DNA from: Diphasiastrum complanatum
Lineage: Eukaryota > Streptophyta > Lycopodiopsida > Lycopodiales > Lycopodiaceae
DNA length: 64,000 bases
Reading direction: 5' to 3'
NCBI GenBank assembly: GCA_029204225.1
Contig: CM055093.1
Location: 30,393,777 to 30,457,776 of the forward strand
The notes under the pieces were generated by a model. The model worked only from the letters and a program-made list of their open reading frames with translations. It made no database searches and was not told the origin of the DNA. Positions within the stretch are counted from its first letter, which is position 1; every line of letters begins with the position of its first letter. The translations under genes and the position numbers were made by a program. Positions 10,939-22,749 of this stretch are shown here, piece by piece.

Positions 10939-13165
10939 TCAAGACCTTTTGTAGCAACTTCACTAAATCCAACGCATTTGCTTTGACAACTTAAATAAAG
11001 CTCATTAGTTTAGTTTCTCTTGTACTTTAATCCAGTGGTACTAGACATGTTTTCCAAAAATGGATGATATTGTAAAGAATCATCCTTAGCTTTTTTTACA
11101 GTCATTCTATTTAACACTGTCTAAAGTTTCTACTATTGTATATTTGAAGAGAGATTTTATGATCACTCCCTACTAAAATAAGCATCTATAATTCATATAT
11201 TGAGAGGCTATTTTATTTTGAGTTCCTCTCCTTTGTGCTTTCTCAATGGTGGCTATGGAGGCTTATGCTTTTGCTTATGTTTAGTGAAGTGCATTGATTA
11301 CATATTAAGCTTCAATACTAGTTATTTCAATTTTATTGTTTGTTAAACAACGTTGCATATTTGGTGATTGATGGATGTTTGAATAAGACAATTAGTAAGA
11401 CCTTAAGTATATAGCATATCAAGTATAGAAATTGGTGATGATGTTTTCTTCGGATTTGTTATTAATGACACATCTTAATTGTCTCGAATTGACATAGATC
11501 AAAATCAATTTATCAATTACACAAATCAATTGACTTTACACATGCTCCTATAATACACACACACCATTTCCAATGTATATAATTAAATTAGATAGATAAA
11601 TGAATTATGATCCTCATAAACTATTATTCATTCTATAATTGTACCTTGACAACATATGACGTACCAATGTAAATGTGAATTGATGTTTTTTCATTAAGAC
11701 TCTACTTAACAAATTGATGTACTATATCATCCTTGAATAAGCAATGATCAATATATACAGAGTGGTCGACTATTCAATTACATAGAAACATCTTAGACAA
11801 ATGTCAGTCTGGCTAATAAAAATGAATAAAAAACATTTCACATTCATACATATATAGATATCGAAGTGCGAGAGTAGAAATGTATTTGAATTCATTTCAT
11901 TCATCTTTAAAAGGTCTAGTATATGAGCTCTTTATAGTCTCACAATTGTGAAAGTTTTAGTGACTTCCATGATTGAGTGTTTTCTACTTGTAAAGTGTTG
12001 GAAGGATCTTGGGGTTTTCCAAGCAATGGAGAATTTTGTCATGGATCTTGTTTGGATCTAACATTCTTGATGTTGATGAGAAGGATCCTACTTTGGATGG
12101 TGGTGATGATGGACCTTCATCAACCTTTGAAGTATCGACTTTTTCATCCTCAAGTCAATGCACTCTCTTTCTACTAATCCATATTTGGAGCCCATCACAT
12201 CTTTGTCATAGTAGAGAGGCAGTAGTATCATTGGCAGACTTGTTTTGTTAAATTTACACAAGCTAGTTTGGTTCTACCACTTGTAAATTGTAATGCGGCC
12301 ATGTTGTGGGATGTCACACATGCCAAAAAGTATACTTTTTATAAGTCCTATTCCTAATCTAGCTTTGGAATGGCACCTTTGGAATGAGGCCAAAATGTGC
12401 ATAAAAATAGGCTAGGATTTTCTAGGAGCTAAAAATAGCAATTTTTACATTGTTTTTGGATAAGATCTCGACCCCCAATTAAGGTGGATCTTATGACCTA
12501 TTAGGTTAGACACTAGGGTTAGGTCATGGATGGATCAGTGGTAGCCCTAAATGCTCAGATTCGAGGCACTTATGTCTAAATATGTGATGGATTTGCCATC
12601 CAATTATGAGTAAATTTGTGATCTTCCTTCATGAATAGTTTTGCTCTACAATTTGCTTGATGATTGCTAGTGGCATTAGATTTTTGGTAATGATTAGAAG
12701 GATTGGAAATGCTGGTACAGTACATAGGGCTGAGCAGGCCGTACATCCACACGTGTGAAGCATTTTGCCATAAAGTGGAGTTCAAGCCAAGATAAGCTAG
12801 AAATCAATAGATTGTTTTGTGCTCTAGCTATTGGATCATGGTTGGATTTTATTAGGTGATTTCTCCATCATTTCTAGGATCTATTGGACTTATTTTGTTT
12901 TATTTTCAACATGTTTGAAGATATTTGGCTAGTGGATTTGGCATGAGCATATCCTCTAGTAAGTATGATCTACTGTTAATCATAATCATAAATAATTCAC
13001 GAGTTGAGCTAGGCCTTCCGACCTCCTTACGGAAATAGATCTGAGGTCAATCCATTTGTGGGCATGACTTCCCCCTTATACAAGTTTTTTCTTTAGAACT
13101 TAAAGCTTTAGGGAAGTTCTTTCTAAGATTGCCCCCCTATTCACAAGAGTCGTCATTATTTGAAT
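10939..13165. other. AT-rich non-coding stretch with a possible copia linker remnant
   Basis: 10939-11960 shows no coding signal. At about 12009-12250 (+) an open frame contains NILDVDEKDPTLDGGDDGP. This resembles the acidic linker between copia integrase and reverse transcriptase, so it may be a remnant of element B beyond a deletion. Near 12708-12760 the minus strand carries the CACACGTGTG + GTACGGCCTG module also found in LTRs here, suggesting LTR-derived sequence. No gene was recognised. Confidence 0.4.
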
Positions 13166-13169
13166 GACC

Positions 13170-14400
13170 CTTCTATAGAACTAGATGCTTGGTACTATAC
13201 GATCACATAATTGTTTAGTTCTAGTATCCAAGATTCTATCAGATTCAAATCGGGTCACCTAGATGATTCCTTTGACAAGTCCAATAGAACTCCAAAACCA
13301 AGGTGATCCCCTCTTCATGCAACATTTCTTTAGCCACCTTACATGAAATGTTGAGTGTACCTTAGTTCCTTCTGGAAGGTCTAATTGGTAAGCCAACAAA
13401 TCAATCTTTTGAAAAATTTGTATGCTCCTCTATATTGAGCATACTCACTTGTAATGCTTGCTAGTACAGATTACTTTCGAATCTTATCAAATTTACAAAT
13501 ACATCCTTCTTGGAAATCTTGAGGCAATATTTTTAGACTACCATAATGTATATTCCTATCTTGGGCATTCTCACGTGCTATTTGTAGCATTTCTTGCATA
13601 TCATGAAAGAAATCCACTACTTTGGAAGCTTGATTGTTTGAGTTTCCATAGAAATAGGTGATTTAAATTGATATATGTAAATAAGCATAAATGGGCCATA
13701 ACTGTTAGTTGGATGCTTACACTCAATCAAGGGCACATACTTCTCTTAATGAAATTATCATCGAGAGACATATGCTTGTAGCATATGTTCCATTATCTAA
13801 TTAGTTCTTGCTATTTGACCGTGTCAGTCCACTCGCCAACTCAGGATGATATGAAAAACTAAAGCTCAAAGACATTTCTAGTGTTTGCTATTTGACTGTG
13901 TCCGTCCACTCGCCAACTCAGGATGATATGAAAAACTAAAGCTCAACGACATTTTTAGTTTAGCAAATATGGCTGACCAAAAGTACCGGCGAACTTTGGA
14001 TCATGATCATTCACAATGTCACTCGATAATTCATAAAGCCTAAACAAACATTCCAAAAATGTTTGAGCTAAATTTGTGGAGCATGTTTCCACATGTAGAA
14101 AAAGTCAAAAATAGTTTATGATGTTCACTTTAGGGGTATCACAAAGTTTTATAGTTTCTAGAATAAACGTAGCCAATTTGGTAAGGCAGTCGACTATTAC
14201 TCAAATTGTCTCATTTTGTTTGTTTATCCTTGGTAACCTAACCATGAAATTCATTGAAATATTGTTCCAGTTTTTGTTGGGAGTATTCAATGAATGCCCT
14301 AGACCCCCATCTTTAAGACATTTGGTCTTATTAAGCTAATATTGGTCATATTCTATCACATAAGACTCTATGAAGGTTTTAAGTTTTGGCCAATATAAAT
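13170..14400 (-). pseudogene. Ty3/gypsy integrase with chromodomain-side remnant
   Basis: There is no long open frame. Translating the minus strand piece by piece gives the gypsy integrase order. At about 14395-14340 it reads RDLYWPKLKTFIESYV (zinc-finger side). At 14260-14120 it reads NISMNFMVRLPR and VIVDCLTKLATFIL (core, first Asp region). At 14000-13930 it reads PKFAGTFWSAIFAKLKMSLS. At 13440-13300 it reads YQLDLPEGTKVHSTFHVRW. A run near 13250 (RILDTRT) resembles the start of a chromodomain-like tail. It is heavily mutated, with stops and shifts, and is preceded on this strand by an LTR and primer site (15698-14951). Confidence 0.7.
13808..13961. repeat. 77-bp tandem duplication
   Basis: Two copies start at 13808 and 13885 with TTGCTATTTGAC and end around GACATTTxTAGT. 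They differ at only a few positions. The duplication lies within the gypsy integrase remnant, so it arose after that element inserted or during its reverse transcription. Confidence 0.85.
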
Positions 14401-14480
14401 CTCGCACATGTAGTGGATAATGATTACTCGCACATGTGAGAAATGTTAAAAATAAATAAATTCATGCCCCCTTTGCTCTT

Positions 14481-14613
<133 letters not shown>

Positions 14614-14950
14614 GGATGCTTCTTCATTTATATGCACCTTGCTATGCTACCAAACGATTGGACAACAACAGATGTACCGTCTCTTAAAAAACACAAGGTC
14701 TTAATTCAAGTACTCCTCTATACTTGCATAAAGATTTTTTTTTAAACAAAGGGGATTTCCCACTTCCAATTTAAAAAATCTCTACAATTTTTTTAATTTA
14801 AATCCTAAATGGAGGGAATGTAGTTTTCCCACCCTCTAAACAGCTTAAAACAAAGGTTATGAACATCAAACAACCACATTCCTTACTAAAGAATACCATA
14901 CCACAAAAGCGTTAAAAGAGCACATGTGCACCTAATAAAAGAAATCGGCG

Positions 14951-14962
14951 GCTCTTATACCA
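14951..14962 (-). promoter_or_regulatory. primer-binding site beside a minus-strand LTR
   Basis: The minus strand reads TGGTATAAGAGC, a one-base variant of the Met-tRNA site, two bases away from the LTR edge at 14965. Confidence 0.6.
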
Positions 14963-14964
14963 AA

Positions 14965-15698
14965 TGTTACAACTCCCTTAGATCTCCGATTGCTTGACAC
15001 ACGCCCCGTACCAGTGATGACACACTCTATTCGCCCATCCAAAGGGTCACTACCAACCCATCTCCAGAGGCACTGGAACATCCACATGCCTGATCAAGCC
15101 TCCTGTGATAACTGGCATCCCATACCACTAGCCATCGCCCTTGGCTCTCCCTAGCACACATCTTTTGGCCTGGAGATACATCCTAGCTAATGCGCGTGCT
15201 CTCCATCCACCAACTCCCGGGTAGACGGAGTGAATGGCAAAAGGGAAGCCCCACCACTACATAGCATAGTGGGTCCCATCAAATGCGGTCCTGCCGGCAA
15301 CATGTGACGGGCCTAGGATGGTGACGCGTGGCACCAAAACATGTCGATAATGCCAGCGTCATACGCCTTGTGAGGTCGTCATTGAAGGGTGTACCATTAT
15401 GGTACATAACATATATGGGTTGATAATTTCGGGTAGTTGGTATGGCATGGATTTTTCCTAACTACTTACCATAGTACATAGACGCTCATGAGTAGACATG
15501 AGGTCTAAGAGGTCAGGATGGCATGGATCTACCCTAACTACTCACCATAGTACATAGACGCTCATGAGTACACATGAGGTCTAAGAGGTCAAGATGGCAC
15601 GGATCTGCCCTGATGCTCGGTGACTATGAAGAGACTATACCCATTCTGTTATTGATAAATGAATACGGTTCTTTCTTGCACTCTATTATATACTAACA
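14965..15698 (-). repeat. 5' LTR of the gypsy element (minus)
   Basis: On the minus strand it begins TGTTAGTATATAATAG at 15698 and ends GGGAGTTGTAACA at 14965, next to a primer site. It is richer in GC than its surroundings and contains a 75-bp tandem duplication (15443-15592). It is assigned to the gypsy integrase remnant by orientation and order; no second LTR was found to confirm the ends. Confidence 0.55.
15443..15592. repeat. 75-bp tandem duplication
   Basis: Two copies have anchors CCATAGTACATAGACGCTCA at 15469 and 15544, period 75. They begin around GGCATGGAT and end around AAGAGGTCA. Confidence 0.85.
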
Positions 15699-15725
15699 TG
15701 TATAATGTGATTTATTATCCTCATA

Positions 15726-16228
<503 letters not shown>

Positions 16229-16288
16229 CCCACAAAAGTTTTTTGGTGGAAAATGTTTAAACTTCCAGTTGAACTTATTGCATTTTCA

Positions 16289-16498
16289 ATGGCTAAGATC
16301 GACTGTATCTCATCCTACGGCTGTTATCAGTTGCTTCCTCCACAAGTGGCATTACCTATTAAGAAGGTAGCAAGCTTCTCCTTCTCTTCCCACGCTCTCA
16401 TTATCTCTTCACCTCCTCCTTCTCCTCTTAGCAATGACAGATGTGGTGTTGCAGTGCTCTCCCTCATACCACTCGAGAAACACTCCTTTGTTCCAACG
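16289..16498 (+). CDS. candidate first exon with plastid-transit-like N terminus
   Basis: An ATG at 16289 opens 70 codons that end exactly at a consensus donor (CAACG|GTAAGTG, GT at 16499-16500) in phase 0. The peptide starts [18 protein letters not shown]. It is rich in Ser, Pro and hydroxylated residues ([18 protein letters not shown]) and poor in acidic residues, as chloroplast transit peptides are. No following exon was identified, and the 16.6-17.1 kb region downstream is repetitive. The (AT)n run ends 63 bp upstream. I do not recognise the family; it could equally be an open frame met by chance beside a GT. Confidence 0.3.
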
Positions 16499-16639
16499 GT
16501 AAGTGCTCTATACACTGATTTTTTCTTGCTTTGAAAAAGTTTATCTGTTAAGAAATCACATATCCATTGAAAGCGCCATAGCACTACCTATTACATCGCA
16601 CTATTGATAATGCATTATGGCTTGGATTAGGCATGATTG

Positions 16640-17100
16640 CTTACTCGCTGCCTATCGCTGATCCCTGTATGGCTTTACTACTACATATATTCATGAGAGG
16701 TCACGCATGCCATCGTTGGCCAGATCCACCTTGAAGCCATCGTTGGCCATACACTTTGGATAAAGCTTCTATAAAGCCATCGCTGGCCAGGAAACATTCA
16801 TGTTTGAATAATGGGTAGTAGTACGCTGTCCATCGCTGCTCATAATCATTATATGGCATTTGCCAATGCATATTTCAGCATGTTATCGCTAGCCAGAAGA
16901 GTTATGACTCTTGGCATACATTCTATCATAAAACACATATGCCTCATGCATACTTCATGCATTACACATACTACTGATATGTATATTCTTGAAGCAACTG
17001 ATCGCTGTTGTCTGGGCAACATACTCGCATACTAGCATGCATTTTTGATGATAGGTTTACGTAACCACTATATGGAAACATATCGCTACTATCCAGCGAT
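16640..17100. repeat. cluster of ATCGCTG / GCCATCGYTGGCCA motifs
   Basis: The motif GCCATCGTTGGCCA occurs at 16709 and 16736, and GCCATCGCTGGCCA at 16776. Partial forms (ATCGCTG) recur near 16650, 16829, 16885, 17000 and 17090. Spacing is irregular (about 27-100 bp). Its function is unknown. Confidence 0.7.
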
Positions 17101-18075
17101 GATAAACTAAGCATTCTTGATCACTTGAAATCCAATGTTGAGCGACAGTTATGATTCCTTTGTGTATGACTGCTATTATCATAATGAACACCACTTGAAA
17201 CGTATACTCTTTGACGGTACTTGCTATTGTTTCTATTTGTCACTATATAGCAGCAACGTAGAACGATTATTAATACATACTTCTGGATTCCGACTTGCCA
17301 CAAAAAAAGATATGAATACTACCCTCGATCTTCCTTCTCTAAAGTACGCATGAGATACACTGTAGTATACTACTACGAAAGCTTTGATAATGATTTTTTC
17401 AGAAGTTTCGGGTTATGACAATAACATAAATGTCTTGCGTATGGATATGTTATGATATGTATAGACTTAAACACGGATTTAGACGTTTTCTCAAAAGCAT
17501 TCAAAAGCAAAAATGGCCACTTCACAAGAGTCATTAGCGTCTACCATTCAGGTTGGTACTTCTTGCATATTTAAGTGGATTTCTTTTACAAGAAAATACT
17601 TTGGCAACACAAGAAATTGCTAATCATGATACATGTAGGACGTTGCTTATATCTGTTTTTTCGCACACCATTTTCTCTAGCATTCACTGACGCAACACGC
17701 GGTATCACTACGGTTTTTTTTTTTTAAATGGTTACCCTCATTTATTTCATAAGTAAACGATTATGAACGCTATTGTCTATATGTGTGAGTATTGTGTTTG
17801 ATTGCAGTTTTGGTTACGATCTTAATTCATAATGTTAAATAATGATAAGAATGCTTGCGGACTCTTGCATAGCATGGATTTGCCCAAGAAGTCACGAGAA
17901 CAGTACATTACTTGTTTACAAGTACGATATTTGGTATGGCATGGATTTGCCCCAAACTTCATGTACCGGTCCAAGCTACTTATACGTTTGCAGTTGATTT
18001 TATATTACGCAACTCACGTTTCATAAGCATTGCGTTTCGTTTGTTAAAATTAAAGATAGAGATCATAACCATCAA

Positions 18076-18465
18076 ACTGATCAGTAAGGCAGTCGTCCTG
18101 ATACAGTATCGACATGGTTTGGCCTATCATTATAATTAACTTTCTGCTAGGAAAGATCAGACTATAAATTTTATTTACATCGCAAGCTGATTAATAAAGT
18201 TAAACGTATTTTGTACATGGATAACAACTGACATTCAACGTTGACACCTGTCTTCTTCACTGTGCTAACTTGCACGATTTTGTGTGCTAGGATGGTGGCA
18301 GGTACCAGCTGGATGTCTTGAAATATGTTTTGCTTTATGGTGCTTTCTAGTACTGTATACTTTTCAACTATGTTTTTCCTTGTTGGTTTATAAATTAAGG
18401 GTTTTAAAAGTTTTTGGTCTTGACTTGTCAAGAGGAGATTTGTTCTGTTTATCTCTCTCTATGCA
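18076..18465. repeat. diverged direct repeat, right copy
   Basis: This is the partner of 15726-16080. It is followed by AGTATCAAAACC (about 18505), which loosely resembles a primer-binding site, so this may be an LTR end in the plus orientation. Identity is low and the boundaries are not defined. Confidence 0.45.
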
Positions 18466-18539
18466 TCCTTGTGGTGTAAATCCGACTATCCTTTGGTCAA
18501 GATAGTATCAAAACCTTTACCTTACTTGGATTCATAAGC

Positions 18540-20457
18540 TAACAAGACTTTTTTTGCTATGTCTAGTCCTCAGGATGGTATCAAGAAGCAGTAAACCTAA
18601 GTTATGGGGAGCCCCTTCCTCCCCCTAATCTATTCATTCAGACTTTGATTATTTGCATGAAAAAAGGCTATCATGTTGCATAGTTTTATTAATGGAACAT
18701 ATTGTGCTATACCTGTAATGTTGTTGGACCTAATGATAAGGTTCTTTGTTTGGTTTACCTATCAGACACTTTACATTGGGTTAAAATTTACATGGAGTAC
18801 GGTAAGACCAAGACTGATCCCTTGGGTTTAATTGAAAATTTTGCTACTGAGTTGGTCGGGCTTGCTGAAAAATATGAAAGGGAAGAGAAATTTTATAAAA
18901 AATTTTCTTGTCTTGAAAAAGAAAACAACGTTCTTTCTGCTGATCACACTCTTGCCATTACTGATTCACCTTCGACTCCACACCCTCTCGTCTTTTTAGA
19001 TGATTTGGAAGAGGATAGTGCCTCACATCTTGAAACTTTTTTTCCAAGAAATCTGTGACGGTGGTGATCAATCCACTTTTGAGTTTTGCCAATCCAATAA
19101 TTGCCAAGTCCCTTTTGTCACTACACGCACTATTGAGCTTAAGTCTGCCCGTACTTCTTTCAAGCTTTGAAGCCTACCCATTGTCAATTTTCTTGCTCCA
19201 CTACATATCGAGCTTTGGATTATTCTTACACATCTCACTGATAAAGAAGTACAAACCTGCATACTAGCCGCCTTGAACAAAAACTCCATTCTTGAGACTC
19301 CCAATGCCTTTGATAATATCATACGTATGAACAAATTTGGGCCTTCTTGCTGCCCCTCTGAGCAAACCTCGACACGAATTCATGGACATTTGACACCGGT
19401 TTCAATAGAATCAATCTCCACCAAGCTAGAATTTGGAACTGGAAAAGACCTTTGTTCAAATGTAGATGTGGCGACAAATGCAAAAATTAGTTCTCCATTA
19501 TGTGGTTTGACCATGCCATCTAGTATATTATGAATAACTTAAGCATTTTCTTTCCTAGTGCTTCTACACATAACCAACTCAATGCATTTTTTCTATGGCT
19601 TCACAAACCTGCTAGACTCGATTGTCAAAGCACACCTAAATTTTCTCTTTCTTCGCCAACACATGATAGATGCATCCATTGAACTTGCTGCTAATACTTT
19701 TGCCAAACTCCTTGCAAGTCTAGGCGATGCTAAAAATATTAGAGAAATCGAACGGTTGTTTAAAAGACCCAGCTTTTCCACTTTGCAAGACAAATTCTTT
19801 CAAAACTCCAGTAAAAAAACATGCACTTTTAACCTCAACAACCCAAGCTCTGTCATATCAGGCCAAGGTGGTGGTTAAAGAAGAAAATTTACAGGTTATA
19901 GAGGCAAAGAAGGGCAAGGAAGTGGTACAAAGGAAGATTCGCCAATCAAGAAGCTAAATTTTTATAGGGATTGATATGGGTGCAAGACGAAGAGGTTTTG
20001 GACAAAAGGGAAGTGATAAATAATACGATGGATCGCTTGCAGCTCATTACACATGATACCAAGGGAACTCTCTTTCTACATTTACTTTACTGCAATAGGA
20101 TGTTTGAGACCATTCAAGTGAAGCAGTTTTATGCTCATATTTTATTACAATTATTCGGCTTTATACATGAGTCTTTTAACGATATTGTTTTTGGTTGCTC
20201 ATATATGCCGAATCTTTAAATATTTTTCTTATGAAGTCTTTTGCAACTTTCAAATTGAAAACCTACAAGCTTGCTTATGTAGTACTTTGAAATGTGTTAA
20301 AGGCTTTATATCAACAAAGTTTGATCATGTTTTGACTACGGATTGCAGCATAATTAGAAATAAGTTCCTTAAAGGCTCCTTGAAAAAAGGACTAATATGG
20401 GTTTCCTCCATCTTTGTCCATCTTGTCATAAAATATCATCATTACTTGATGACTTGA
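18540..20457 (+). other. stretch with several unrecognised short open frames
   Basis: The clearest frame is 18702-19058 (118 codons), with a charged middle (LAEKYEREEKFYKKF) and an acidic, Ser/Thr/Pro-rich end (LDDLEEDSASH). It has no zinc knuckle or membrane segment. Other frames follow at 19273-19533, 19558-19878 and 19971-20219, in different phases. The pattern would fit a decayed retrotransposon gag or an old pseudogene, since the LTR-like repeat at 18076-18465 lies just upstream. I recognise no domain and claim no function. Confidence 0.3.
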
Positions 20458-20948
20458 CTATGAATGAATGACATAATGAGCCTCCCTTAGGTTCATTTCC
20501 ATCAACTAAACCAGCCAAGAATGCTAGTACAACTCCAACATCAATATGATGCAAAACAATGTAACTAGTTTCACCATATCTTGACAATTTGCACACATTC
20601 ACATGAAATTGTTCAAACATGAGATAGAACAAGTAAAGTAAACTTGAATAACACTTACTTGCTGCCCCCTTGATCTTACTTGAGTCTTCAAACACTTGCA
20701 AAAAATAGATCCAAAGTGCCTTGTCCACTTGACTTCTCTTTGATGATCTTGACTAGCTCCAAATTGCCACCTTTTCTTTTGTGTTGTTGAAGTTCTTAAA
20801 GATCAACCTCTTGGTCTTACACTTGACCATCAAAGTCATTGAATAAGGACTCTTTTCAAGATCCATTAGTTTCTTCCAATCCTTGAAAACCACCATTCAC
20901 TTGCATAACATTATCTACACAAGAAGATGAACCAAAACATGTGAGAGT

Positions 20949-21612
20949 TTATACCTTCAACTTGCTTACCCTTCTCATCACATGTAAGCCTAGATGGCTT
21001 TTGTCTTTGCATTGAGATCTTCTTAGAACTTGACTTGGAGAGACATCTCCACCATCACCATCCAAAGAACCATCTTCATCACCATAAAAAATGTTAGGCT
21101 GATCAACATCAACAACATCAAGCTTATCCACATTCTGCTCTTCAAAGACAACATCCTTAGAAATGTGAACTTTTTTTGAATTAGGAATGTAAACCCTATA
21201 AAATTTCCTTACTTTTCTATATCCAACAAATATTCCCTTCAAGAATGCAAAAGATGAGTTGACATAGCAAGTACTACCAAAGATCTTCAAATGCTCCAAG
21301 CTTGGCTTCTTACCAAAAAGGACCTCAAATGAACTCTTACCATCCAAGCCTTCATTTGAGTGCCTATTGCAAACAAACTTACCAAACATCAAAGCTTCAC
21401 CCCAAAATGACTTAGGAAGATTTGCATTCACCCTCATGGATTTAGCTCTTGCAAAAAGATTGAGCTTCCTCTCTTCCACACCATGTAGAGCCTTTGAGTT
21501 TGAAAGCTCCCTCTTGATCCCATGTGCCTCACACCTCACAAAGATATGGAACCTCTCAAATCTCTTTCTTGCACAAAATGCAAAATCAGCATATAGAATT
21601 GATGACACTTGA
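20949..21612 (-). pseudogene. copia integrase fragment and linker of element C
   Basis: An open frame of about 219 codons reads the C-terminal part of a copia integrase: EAHGIKRELSNSKALHGVEE, NLPKSFWGEA, GKKPSLEHLKIFG, KGIFVGYRKVRKFYRVYIP. The acidic linker (NVDKLDVVDVDQPN) follows. It closely resembles the same region of the intact element at 25650-26200. The normal NGVxERKNR motif is altered (HGVEERKLN). Gag, protease and the integrase N-terminal half are missing: only about 420 bp separate this frame from the primer-binding site at 22036-22047. Reverse transcriptase is also not visible to the left. Element C is therefore a deletion derivative. Confidence 0.8.
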
Positions 21613-22035
21613 ACAACACATGATCAACCTACAATATCATGAAATTTTGCACTCTATAAGATTCAAAATCGCTCTTGAAAAGTCCAGAAACGTCGAAGAC
21701 AAGAGATCCTATCAATTTTGGAATTTTCACAAAAGTGCACAAATTGAATCATTCACATTCTATATGTAAAAGCAAGAAACTTGATATAGAATCTTGAAGA
21801 ATGTTTTAAAACCTTTCTTATGCATCAAAACTCGCCACAATCCAACAAGTAGGGAGGGAAATCGGCCTACTACCGTGTATTTTAACCTAAATTGAGTTTT
21901 AAATTACAAAAATCCACATTCTACAAACAAAAATGCTTGATTTTGACAATGAATCACTCTAGCACTCTAGAATTGGTGATAACTCCAAATCACTCACTAG
22001 AAATAGCTTCTCCTCCAAATATAGTCTGAAACAAA

Positions 22036-22047
22036 GTTTTGATACCA
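22036..22047 (-). promoter_or_regulatory. primer-binding site of element C
   Basis: The minus strand reads TGGTATCAAAAC, a variant of the Met-tRNA site, directly beside the LTR start at 22048. Confidence 0.65.
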
Positions 22048-22081
22048 TGTGAAGAAAATCAGATCACAAAGATGTAATTAT
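22048..22081 (-). repeat. LTR of element C, inner 34 bp (split by insertion)
   Basis: This begins TGTGAAGAAAATC on the plus strand next to the primer site. After 34 bp it is interrupted by the complete copia element (22082-28512) and resumes at 28513. Confidence 0.65.
22077..22081. repeat. target-site duplication ATTAT (left)
   Basis: ATTAT here is repeated exactly at 28513-28517 on the other side of the complete copia element. Confidence 0.9.
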
Positions 22082-22736
22082 TGTGAAAATTGTCAATATT
22101 TCCTAGCTAGTTTGAGGCCTAAATTGGCTAAAATTGTAAATAGTTTTGGTTCTGGAGTTTCACACGTGTGAACCAGGCCACAATGTTTTTATTTACTGTA
22201 TTTTTTCAGTATGATGAAGTGTCAAACTTCATACCCTTCAAAATGAGACCATTTTGATGTATTTTGGTCATATAAGCCATTTTTAGCTATTTTTCCTATA
22301 TAGGGAATATCTAGGGTCAAGTACCTTCTAGAGAGAGGAGAGAGAGTCATCTTCCTCATCCATAAATAGTAGGGAAGTCGTGGAAAACAGGTTGGAGAAA
22401 CCTTTTGTATGCTTCATTGAGATCAATAGATCATTGTCATTGTTTCTTCCTCCATTGAGAGCATTGTTGTGTGTATTGTCTTCAAGCTATTGTGTATGAT
22501 CTTAGGTGCTTTCCAAAAGTGGTAGGCTGATGTATTATGGACTGTATAATGCTATTTTGGGCCGCACTTGATGTTTATGGAAGTTTCCATTTGTGATAAA
22601 TGCTTTTTGATCAAGTTCTTTGCATTCTAGGTAGCATAGAATGTGTTGCCAATTCCTAGCTTATGTAGTTTGGAGTGCAAGCATTCAAGCCAATGATCTT
22701 GGAGTTTAGATCCACTTAGGATCTGTATTTTTCACA
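22082..22736 (+). repeat. 5' LTR of the complete copia element
   Basis: 655 bp, from TGTGAAAATTGTC to TATTTTTCACA. It holds CACACGTGTG (about 22171-22180), a TATATAG box candidate inside CCTATATAGG (22296-22305), and a GAGAGAGGAGAGAG purine run just downstream. Transcription probably starts after the TATA box (inference). Confidence 0.93.
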
Positions 22737-22737
22737 A

Positions 22738-22749
22738 TGTATCAGAGCT
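22738..22749 (+). promoter_or_regulatory. primer-binding site of the complete copia element
   Basis: It reads TGTATCAGAGCT, one base off the standard TGGTATCAGAGC(T), starting two bases after the LTR end. Confidence 0.75.
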
